Of a stretch of DNA of 10,664 nucleotides, positions 1-5,793 are shown piece by piece. The number at the start of each line of letters is the position of its first letter. Within the stretch, counting starts at the first letter, position 1. The notes beneath the pieces are model-generated. The model had not been told where the DNA came from, searched no databases, and saw nothing but the letters and a program-made list of their open reading frames with translations. Source of the DNA: Christensenella sp. UBA5399. GTDB taxonomy: Bacteria; Bacillota; Clostridia; Christensenellales; Christensenellaceae. The stretch is from the NCBI GenBank assembly GCA_002407725.1, contig DHOD01000038.1:7665-18328 (forward strand), read 5' to 3'. Made by a program: the position numbers and the translations under genes.

Positions 1-822
1 ACGGGCGGAAACGCCGATTGTATTTGTTTGCCCGAAAACGAAGCGCAACTGTGTGATACATTGGCTGCACTTCGGAAAAGCGACATCCCTCATTTTGTTA
101 TGGGGCGGGGCTCCAATGTGCTGGCGTCCGATGCGGGGTTCCGCGGCGTCATCGTAAAAATCACCTACGGCAGCATCCACACGGACGGCAATACCGTCTA
201 CGCCGATGCAGGCGTACCGCTGAAGGCCGTCGCCGCCGAAGCTGCCAAAGCAGGCCTTTGCGGGCTGGAATTCGCGGCAGGCATCCCCGGCTCTCTAGGC
301 GGCGGGATCGTCATGAACGCCGGCGCTTATGACGGCGAACTGGGCGATTATATTACCACTGTGCGTGTATTGGACAAAGACGGTGAACTGTGTACTCTAT
401 CCAACGCGCAAATGGAGTTTTCCTACCGGCACAGCATCATGCAGCAAAACAGCGGCGTTGTCTTGGGCGCTTCGTTCGCGCTCACGCCGGGCGATTGTGA
501 TGCAATCACCGCCAAAATGGACGCATTCGCAGTCAGACGGCGCGAAAAACAGCCGCTTGAATATCCCAGTGCGGGCAGCACATTCAAGCGCCCAAAGGAT
601 GGCTACGCGGGCGCGTTGATCGAGCAGTGCGGTTTGAAAGGTTATGCGCTTGGCGGGGCATGCGTTTCGCCCAAACATGCAGGGTTTATTATTAATGCAG
701 GCTGCGCAACGTCCGCGGATATCTACCGCCTTATACGTCATGTACAGGACGTGGTTTTGCGGGAGACGGGCGTTATACTGGAGCCGGAAATCAAATTTTT
801 GGGGGAGTTTTCCAATGATTGA
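1..822 (+). CDS. murB: UDP-N-acetylenolpyruvoylglucosamine reductase MurB (5' truncated by window edge)
   Basis: MurB is a cytoplasmic FAD enzyme that uses NADPH to reduce UDP-GlcNAc-enolpyruvate to UDP-MurNAc, the second committed step of peptidoglycan precursor synthesis. The reading frame is open from base 1. The first residues, TGGNADCICLPENE, align with the conserved N-terminal FAD-domain segment, so the real start lies left of the window; the TTG at 28 is only an internal leucine codon. Visible motifs in order are GSNVL and GIPGSLGGGIVMNAGAY (FAD binding), the YRHS segment with the substrate-contacting Arg, the AGSTFKRP loop with the catalytic Ser, and the C-terminal LEPEIKFLG with the catalytic Glu. 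All key residues are present. 273 residues are visible. The stop overlaps the PHP gene start by 8 nt, indicating one operon. Confidence 0.96.
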   Translation, partial: TGGNADCICLPENEAQLCDTLAALRKSDIPHFVMGRGSNVLASDAGFRGVIVKITYGSIHTDGNTVYADAGVPLKAVAAEAAKAGLCGLEFAAGIPGSLGGGIVMNAGAYDGELGDYITTVRVLDKDGELCTLSNAQMEFSYRHSIMQQNSGVVLGASFALTPGDCDAITAKMDAFAVRRREKQPLEYPSAGSTFKRPKDGYAGALIEQCGLKGYALGGACVSPKHAGFIINAGCATSADIYRLIRHVQDVVLRETGVILEPEIKFLGEFSND

Positions 823-1546
823 GATTGTAAGCGACCTCCATACACACACCACGCACAGCCATGGTAAGGGCAACGTGGAAGACAATGTAAAGGCGGCAAT
901 AGACAAGGGCCTGGAGGCCGTCGCGATCAGCGACCACGGCTTTTCTCACCTGTGCTACAGGGTCAAAGATATCGACAGGTATCTGGATGATATACACAAC
1001 GCAAAGGAAAAATACGCGGACAAAATCAAGGTGCTGAGCAGTGTGGAGCTCAACCTTGTTTCTCTGGACGGTGACCTTGACATGCCGGAAGGATACTGGG
1101 ACAAGTTTGACCTGACTATGTTTGGCTATCATAAGCTTTCGGGTTACAAGGACTACAAAAATTTTATGTACTTTATGCTGCCCGGCTCCAAGACGAAAAA
1201 GGCTGTTGCCCGTAACACGGCGGCATACATCGCAGCTATAGAGAAAAACAGGCCCAGCATGATCTCGCACCTGGGGTATGGCCTTCCCGTCGACAAGGTC
1301 AGGGTGTGCGAAGCCGCCAAACAGTACGGCACCGCCATCGAGATCAACGCCAAACATCCTGATTTTACAGTGGAGCAGCTGCGGGCATGCGCCGGAACAG
1401 GCGTTTCGTTTGTGATAGGCAGCGACGCGCATTCAGTCTCCCGTGTGGCCGATTTTGGCCCGGCAATCGATATTGCGCAAAGAGCGGGCATTACCGCCGG
1501 GCAGATTATCAATGCAAAGCATCAAACGCAGGAGGGGGAAACATGA
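815..1546 (+). CDS. PHP-domain metal-dependent phosphoesterase (YcdX/histidinol-phosphatase-like)
   Basis: The 243-residue product is a complete PHP-domain protein, a family of trinuclear-metal hydrolases that usually act on phosphate monoesters. The expected ligands are all visible: DLHTHTTHSH (H9, H11, H16), SDH (H41), VELN (E78), GYHK (H106), SHLG (H152) and GSDAH (D204, H206). There is no polymerase or other extra domain, and its size is typical of stand-alone PHP hydrolases. I chose the ATG at 815 because GGGGGAG lies at 801-807, seven bases upstream, and because the HTH motif then falls at residues 9-11 as in relatives. A longer frame open from 644 only reads murB out of frame. It overlaps murB by 8 nt and rapZ by 4 nt (ATGA). 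The substrate is unknown. The position between murB and rapZ recurs in Clostridia, as I recall, so an envelope or amino-sugar link is plausible but inferred. Confidence 0.92.
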   Translation: MIEIVSDLHTHTTHSHGKGNVEDNVKAAIDKGLEAVAISDHGFSHLCYRVKDIDRYLDDIHNAKEKYADKIKVLSSVELNLVSLDGDLDMPEGYWDKFDLTMFGYHKLSGYKDYKNFMYFMLPGSKTKKAVARNTAAYIAAIEKNRPSMISHLGYGLPVDKVRVCEAAKQYGTAIEINAKHPDFTVEQLRACAGTGVSFVIGSDAHSVSRVADFGPAIDIAQRAGITAGQIINAKHQTQEGET

Positions 1547-2412
1547 GACTGACCATTGTTACAGGCCTTTCGGGCGCAGGACGGTCGTCCGCGTTGCGCA
1601 GGCTTGAGGATCTGGAATATTATTGTGTGGACAACCTGATGCCGGAGCTGATTCCCACGCTGGCCAATCTATTTATGGAGGACAGTAAAGGATACGAGCG
1701 TATTGCCGTGGCAACCGACACGCGCACCGGCGATTTTTTTGACGCAATATACAGCACAATAGAAGAACTGCGCAACATGGATATCGACCTGGATATACTG
1801 TTTTTGGACGCATCGGACGAGGTGTTGGTCAAACGGTTTAAAGAGGTGCGGCGCAACCACCCCGTGTCGGGCAGCGGAGAGATACTGAACGGCATCCATG
1901 CCGAACGGCTGAAGCTGCAGCAGCTCAAGGACATTGCCAACCATGTGATCGATACCTCATCCCATTCCGTCATGAAGCTGCGCCAAGCGATCGATGAGAT
2001 TTATCTGGAGGAGTATGACAACCGCCTCAACGTGTCCATCATTTCATTTGGATACAAGCGCGGCATCCCGCTGGACGCCGACATGGTTTTTGATATGCGG
2101 TTCATCGCCAATCCGTTCTATGTCGACGGCATGCGCACGCAGTCGGGGCTGGACGAAGAAGTACGCGACTTCGTGTTGTCGTTTGACGAGGCGCAGTACT
2201 TCCTTAAGGAACTGACCAACATCGTCACCACACTGGCGCCCGCTTTTTTGAGCGAGGATAAAAGCCAGCTTGTGATCGGCATCGGCTGCACCGGCGGCAT
2301 GCACCGCAGCGTCGCAATGGCGCAGGAGCTCTACCGCCGCTTAAAGGGCCGTGGCATGAAGGTATCGCTGGAGCACCGCGACCTCAACCTGGAAAAGAGC
2401 GTACAATCGTAA
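1543..2412 (+). CDS. rapZ: RapZ/YvcJ family nucleotide-binding protein
   Basis: The product is a 289-residue RapZ/YvcJ-family protein, full length for the family. In E. coli RapZ binds small RNAs controlling glmS (glucosamine-6-phosphate synthase); in Bacillus YvcJ is a GTP/ATP-binding protein of less certain role. The N-terminal P-loop domain contains GLSGAGRSS at residues 8-16, then the signature YYCVDNL at 26-32. The DILFLDASDEVLVKRFKEVR block (about 84-103) is Walker-B-like. The C-terminal domain carries the family hallmarks NPFYV (190-194), TQSGLDEEVRDF and IGCTGGMHRSV (247-257). The usual Walker A Lys is Arg (R14). The start ATG at 1543 overlaps the PHP stop as ATGA, with GGAGGGGG at 1531-1538 as ribosome binding site. 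No yvcK follows; the next gene begins 162 nt downstream. Confidence 0.95.
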   Translation: MRLTIVTGLSGAGRSSALRRLEDLEYYCVDNLMPELIPTLANLFMEDSKGYERIAVATDTRTGDFFDAIYSTIEELRNMDIDLDILFLDASDEVLVKRFKEVRRNHPVSGSGEILNGIHAERLKLQQLKDIANHVIDTSSHSVMKLRQAIDEIYLEEYDNRLNVSIISFGYKRGIPLDADMVFDMRFIANPFYVDGMRTQSGLDEEVRDFVLSFDEAQYFLKELTNIVTTLAPAFLSEDKSQLVIGIGCTGGMHRSVAMAQELYRRLKGRGMKVSLEHRDLNLEKSVQS

Positions 2413-2458
2413 TACGCATTCCAAATAGAAAAACCTATGAGTTGCATGGCATGAGATA

Positions 2459-2485
2459 TTGAACGACTTTTCCGTTCTCTAATAC
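2459..2485 (+). promoter_or_regulatory. Possible weak promoter in the rapZ-whiA spacer
   Basis: TTGAAC at 2459-2464 and TAATAC at 2480-2485 resemble sigma-A -35 and -10 boxes, but they are only 15 bp apart, short of the usual 17. The site would give whiA and crh their own transcript with a leader of about 80 nt. The 162-nt spacer is the only place in this operon with room for a promoter. This is a pattern match only. Confidence 0.22.
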
Positions 2486-2519
2486 CCAGAGGCGTTAGGA
2501 AACCCGTGTGAAACGCAAA

Positions 2520-2543
2520 GCAGGAACAACCCGTTGTTTCTGT
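2520..2543 (+). promoter_or_regulatory. Stem-loop in the whiA 5' leader
   Basis: GCAGGAACAA at 2520-2529 can pair with TTGTTTCTGT at 2534-2543 over 10 bp, including two G-U pairs, closing a CCCG loop. It lies 14 nt upstream of the whiA Shine-Dalgarno. No T-tract follows, so it is not an intrinsic terminator. It could stabilise the mRNA or present the ribosome binding site. I do not recognise a known riboswitch class here. Confidence 0.4.
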
Positions 2544-2557
2544 CTGGCAATCGTATA

Positions 2558-2577
2558 AAAGGTGGTGCACCATTTTG
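2558..2577 (+). promoter_or_regulatory. Ribosome binding site fixing the TTG start of whiA
   Basis: AAAGGTGGT at 2558-2566 is close to the ideal anti-16S complement and sits 8 nt before the TTG at 2575. This supports initiation at the non-ATG codon rather than at the ATG at 2641, where no comparable site is seen and where the conserved N-terminal SFSS segment would be lost. Confidence 0.75.
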
Positions 2578-3498
2578 CAGTCCTTCTCTTCCGCAGCAAA
2601 AAATGAAATCTGCCAGATCACAAGCCGCGATTGCTGTACGATGGCCGAGCTGTACGCGCTCACATTTGCGTGCGGCAACATCAACATCAATTCGGATGGC
2701 CTGCAGATCCGGTACAACACCGAAAACATGGCGGTGGGCAAGCGGATTTTCGACACGGTGACGCGTGTGCTCAAGCTGGACGCGGGCGTAGAGGTCAAGG
2801 ACAATTTGCTGAAAAAGCGCCATACGTACACCGTTATCGTAGGCAACGGCGACCTGCTGCTCCAGACGCTCGACACAGACGGCAACATACTGGCAAATGC
2901 GCAGCCACCCGCATACATGCTGGAAAAGGACTGCTGCAAGGTCGCGATGCTCCGGGGGGCATTTCTGGGTGGGGGCTCCGTATCCAATCCAAAAAAGAAC
3001 TACCACCTGGAGTTTGTGCTGAATTCAGAAAGCTTTGCACAGTTAATCCGCGACCTGCTTGCAAAATTTGATATAAAAACGAAAATTATTCGCCGAAAAC
3101 AAAATTATGTGGTATACTTGAATGAAGGGGATGGCATAGCCGCGGTGCTTGCGATGATCGGGGCGCATTCTTCCATACTCAATTTGGAGAATGTCCGCAT
3201 CATGAAGGAAATGCGCAACAACGTCAACCGCGCAGTCAATTGCGAGACAGCCAACATCAACAAAACTGTCAATGCTGCTATGACCCAGCTCAATAGCATT
3301 CATATCATAGAGAAACAGTTAGGCATTGAAAAATTAAGCGACACATTGAGAGAAGCCGCGCACCTCAGGATGGAACACCCCGAGGCCACGTTGCAGGAAC
3401 TGTGTGAATTGTGTGGAACCACAAAATCCACCATGAACCACCGTTTGAGAAAAATCAATGCGATTGCCGAAACACTGCAAAGGGAGGATGTACAATGA
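2575..3498 (+). CDS. whiA: DNA-binding protein WhiA
   Basis: WhiA is a conserved Gram-positive protein with a LAGLIDADG-homing-endonuclease-like N-terminal domain and a C-terminal helix-turn-helix. It regulates sporulation genes in Streptomyces and affects division and chromosome segregation in Bacillus. The 307-residue product is full length. It begins SFSSAAKNEICQI, matching the family N-terminus, and carries the hallmark AFLGGGSVSNPKKNYHLEF near residues 130-148. The C-terminal HTH region (about 215-300) includes LSDTLREAAHLRMEHPEA and the helix-turn-helix LQELCELCGTTKSTMNHRLRK. Translation starts at TTG, supported by the strong ribosome binding site just upstream. The homing-endonuclease catalytic acidic motif is not apparent, as usual for WhiA. 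It overlaps the HPr-like gene by ATGA, so the two are translationally coupled. Confidence 0.95.
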   Translation: MQSFSSAAKNEICQITSRDCCTMAELYALTFACGNININSDGLQIRYNTENMAVGKRIFDTVTRVLKLDAGVEVKDNLLKKRHTYTVIVGNGDLLLQTLDTDGNILANAQPPAYMLEKDCCKVAMLRGAFLGGGSVSNPKKNYHLEFVLNSESFAQLIRDLLAKFDIKTKIIRRKQNYVVYLNEGDGIAAVLAMIGAHSSILNLENVRIMKEMRNNVNRAVNCETANINKTVNAAMTQLNSIHIIEKQLGIEKLSDTLREAAHLRMEHPEATLQELCELCGTTKSTMNHRLRKINAIAETLQREDVQ

Positions 3499-3758
3499 TT
3501 TACAAAGAATTGGTTATCAACAACTACGATGGGCTTAAAGCCAAAGCCGCAGCCAGCTTTGTGCAGGTTGCAAACCAGTATGACTCTCAGGTACTGATCG
3601 AATTCTCCAACAAGAAAATTAACGCCAAGAGCATCATGGGGCTGTTGTCACTGGGCGTCAAGTACGGGGAATCCATTTATGTGTTTGCCAACGGCAAAGA
3701 TGAGAAGGAAGCCGTTTCCGCCCTTGCAGCGCTCGTCGAAAGCAATTTCGGGGAGTAA
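3495..3758 (+). CDS. crh: Crh-like HPr-family protein lacking the PTS phosphohistidine
   Basis: This 87-residue protein has HPr length and fold signature, but the phosphotransfer motif GLHARPA is GLKAKAA. Residue 15, normally the histidine phosphorylated by enzyme I, is Lys, and Arg17 and Pro18 are Lys and Ala. The regulatory site is intact: NAKSIMGLLSLG places Ser at residue 46, the target of HPr kinase/phosphorylase. Loss of His15 with Ser46 kept is the hallmark of Bacillus Crh (Gln15 there), a CcpA co-repressor that cannot carry PTS phosphate. Bacillus crh also lies directly after whiA/yvcL. The ATG at 3495 overlaps the whiA stop and is preceded by GGGAGG at 3482-3487. Family membership is sure; the Crh assignment is inferred from residues and position. 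A different moonlighting role, or a diverged non-PTS HPr, remains possible. Confidence 0.82.
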   Translation: MIYKELVINNYDGLKAKAAASFVQVANQYDSQVLIEFSNKKINAKSIMGLLSLGVKYGESIYVFANGKDEKEAVSALAALVESNFGE

Positions 3759-3789
3759 ATTTCAATTGAACATTTAGAGTAGTATACCA

Positions 3790-3817
3790 AAAGCTGCCAG
3801 TACGTGCTGGCAGCTTT
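3790..3817. terminator. Bidirectional stem-loop terminator between crh and uvrC
   Basis: AAAGCTGCCAG at 3790-3800 and CTGGCAGCTTT at 3807-3817 form a perfect 11-bp stem with a 6-nt TACGTG loop, 31 nt after the crh stop. Read on the plus strand it ends in only three T's; on the minus strand it ends in four. The A/T-flanked stem and the placement between convergent operons suit a bidirectional terminator, though the short T-tracts make it less than ideal. Confidence 0.75.
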
Positions 3818-3912
3818 AACTTGTCCAAAAAAGTCTTCACCGTATTTTTCAAACAAACTTGATTACTTACAGGTATTCCTATTGGGTCAAGGTGCCTGCG
3901 GCGCATTTTATT

Positions 3913-3950
3913 GGTTTCGCCTTCGGCGACTTAAAACCTACAGTTTTAAG
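3913..3950. repeat. Two overlapping hairpins just downstream of uvrC
   Basis: CTTAAAAC at 3930-3937 and GTTTTAAG at 3943-3950 form a perfect 8-bp stem with loop CTACA, 10 nt beyond the uvrC stop. Next to it TCGCC (3917-3921) pairs with GGCGA (3925-3929), and that stem can extend by GGTT (3913-3916) with AACC (3935-3938). The extension is mutually exclusive with the AT-rich hairpin. Neither has a downstream T-tract on the uvrC strand. They may protect the 3' end of the uvrC transcript or belong to a dispersed intergenic repeat; one window cannot distinguish these. Confidence 0.45.
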
Positions 3951-3960
3951 AATTCCCTTA

Positions 3961-5787
3961 TTATTGCGGGTTCTCATGAAAATGCTGGTAAACCGCCTCC
4001 GCCACATTAGCGGGAATCCCCTTGACGTCTTTAAGCTCGTCCAAACTGGCCGCCTTGATGCTTTTGATGCTGCCAAAATGGCACACAAGCGTCTTTTTAC
4101 GCGATTCCCCTACACCCCTAATGTCATCCAGCGCGCTTTTGTGTATGCGTTTTTCGCGCAGCTTCCTGTGAAACGTGATGGCAAATCGGTGCGCCTCGTC
4201 GCGGATCGCCGTCACCAGGCGAAATTCCGGACTTCCCCGTTTCAACAATATACTCTCGCTGTTGTGCGGCGTAAAGATTTCTTCTTCCTGTTTGGCCAGT
4301 GACACAATTGCAAGGTGCTCGCACCCCACCGACACAAGCGCGTCCATAGCGGATGAAAGCTGCCCTTTTCCGCCGTCCACAATGATCAGGTCGGGCATCG
4401 CCGCAAACCCCGGATCGCCTTTCAGCCCACGCGTCAGCCGCCGCGCCAGTGTCTCCTCCATCGCTGCAAAATCGTTGGCCCCTTCAAACGACTTGATCTT
4501 AAACCGCCGGCACTGCTTTTTGTCGGGTTTGCCGTCTGTAAACACCACCATCGACGAAACGTTGTCCGTCCCCTGCGTGTTGGATATATCGTAGCATTCG
4601 ATGCGGTGCAACGGAAAATCCAGCCCCAATTCCCGCGCGAGGTTTTCCGTCGCCGCTTTTTTCAGCCTGTCGCGCCCTTCCTTCTGCTTGACCGCGTCCC
4701 GTGCGTTTTTGCGCGCCAGCTCCTGCAGCTTTTTGTTGTCGCCGCGCTGCGCCTGCGCAATCGCCACCTTCGCGCCCCGCTTGCCGGTCAGCCACTGCTC
4801 AATCAGGCCTGCGTCATCCGGCCGCGGGTCCGTGTAAATATGCCGGGGCACGCCCGTCTTGTCCATATAATACTGCATCAGGAAGCTGTTCATGATCTCG
4901 CTCTTCTCTTCCTGGTCATAATCGATATAGAATTTTTCCGCATAGTTCAGCTTGCCGTCGCGAAACAAAAAAGCCTGCACCACCGCCGTACTTGCACCGG
5001 TCTCCACCACGAATACATCCTTGACGTCCAGGTTAGGGAACCCCGCGCGTTGCTTCTCACGAATCCTGTCCACCAGCGCAATCTTGTCGCGCAGCGTCGC
5101 CGCCAGCTCATAGTTTGTCTGTTCCGAGGCCTCCTGCATCTGCTTTGCCAGGTCCTTTTTCAGCGATGCGCCGTTGCCCGCAATGATTGCGGCCACCTCG
5201 CGCACCATCTTGCCGGATTCTTCTTTGCTCACCTTGCCTGTGCACGGCCCAACACACCGCCCCATCTCATAATTGAGGCAGGGGCGCTCACCCCGCGCCG
5301 CCGCGCGCCCGATATCCTTTTTGCAACTGCGCAACGGATACAGCCTGTAAATATGGTCCAGTATATCGTACATCACGTGCGCCGCAATAAACGGCCCGTA
5401 ATACTTCGCCCCGTCCTTTTTGACGCTGCGCACCACCTCCACACGGGGGTACGCCTCGCGCATGTCTATGCGGATGTACGGAAAGTGCTTATCGTCTTTC
5501 AACATGATGTTGTAATACGGCTTATACTGCTTCACCAGATTACTTTCCAGCACCAGCGCTTCCAGCTCCGTATCGGTGATAATATATTCAAAATCGGCGA
5601 TGTGCGCGATCATCGCCGCCACCTTGGGTAGCTGCGTCTCATTGGTAAAGTACTGCCGCACCCTGTTTTTGAGCACAAGCGCCTTGCCCACATAGATCAC
5701 GTTGTCGTCCGCATCCCGCATGATATACACACCCGGCGTGTCCGGCAGGTTTTTCAGTTTTTTTTGTATTTTCTCGTTGAATTCCAT
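3961..5787 (-). CDS. uvrC: Excinuclease ABC subunit UvrC
   Basis: UvrC makes both incisions around a lesion in nucleotide excision repair after UvrA/UvrB loading. The 608-residue product is full length. The GIY-YIG nuclease domain for the 3' cut includes GVY (19-21), YVG (32-34), R42 and E81. Four cysteines spaced as for the UvrC iron-sulfur cluster follow at 155, 170, 178 and 182 (CLNYEMGRCVGPC). The UVR motif that contacts UvrB is at about 209-243. The RNase-H-like domain for the 5' cut has D400 (CYDISN), D471 (IIVDGGKGQL) and H533. A C-terminal helix-hairpin-helix pair covers about 553-605. The start lies 6 nt after the penicillin-binding protein stop with only a weak upstream purine stretch, so translation probably depends on coupling. 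It is the last gene of the cell-wall operon. Confidence 0.97.
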   Translation of the reverse strand: MEFNEKIQKKLKNLPDTPGVYIMRDADDNVIYVGKALVLKNRVRQYFTNETQLPKVAAMIAHIADFEYIITDTELEALVLESNLVKQYKPYYNIMLKDDKHFPYIRIDMREAYPRVEVVRSVKKDGAKYYGPFIAAHVMYDILDHIYRLYPLRSCKKDIGRAAARGERPCLNYEMGRCVGPCTGKVSKEESGKMVREVAAIIAGNGASLKKDLAKQMQEASEQTNYELAATLRDKIALVDRIREKQRAGFPNLDVKDVFVVETGASTAVVQAFLFRDGKLNYAEKFYIDYDQEEKSEIMNSFLMQYYMDKTGVPRHIYTDPRPDDAGLIEQWLTGKRGAKVAIAQAQRGDNKKLQELARKNARDAVKQKEGRDRLKKAATENLARELGLDFPLHRIECYDISNTQGTDNVSSMVVFTDGKPDKKQCRRFKIKSFEGANDFAAMEETLARRLTRGLKGDPGFAAMPDLIIVDGGKGQLSSAMDALVSVGCEHLAIVSLAKQEEEIFTPHNSESILLKRGSPEFRLVTAIRDEAHRFAITFHRKLREKRIHKSALDDIRGVGESRKKTLVCHFGSIKSIKAASLDELKDVKGIPANVAEAVYQHFHENPQ

Positions 5788-5793
5788 TGCGTA

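Noticed and set aside
644..814. Upstream extension of the PHP gene to 644
   Set aside because: This part runs out of frame through murB; the ATG at 815 has a good ribosome binding site and matches family N-termini.
28..822. TTG at 28 as the start of murB
   Set aside because: The frame is open to base 1 and the upstream codons encode conserved MurB residues (GGNAD), so the gene is cut by the edge.
2486..2543. Possible c-di-GMP (GEMM) or T-box riboswitch suggested by ACGCAAAGC and GGTGG segments
   Set aside because: The paired helices and remaining conserved segments of either class cannot be built around these short matches, and there is no terminator.
3411..3494. Upstream extension of the HPr-like gene into whiA
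   Set aside because: The ATG at 3495 gives the normal HPr length, the usual ATGA coupling and a proper Shine-Dalgarno.
3804..4302. Plus-strand open frames over the crh-uvrC gap (3804-4010 and 3859-4302)
   Set aside because: They run through the terminator or hairpins into antisense uvrC and have no ribosome binding site or family motif.
4606..5631. Long plus-strand open frame (341 codons) opposite uvrC
   Set aside because: It is fully antisense to a uvrC gene with all catalytic motifs, its translation is rich in His/Arg/Leu without domain signatures, and it has no ribosome binding site; a codon-bias shadow.
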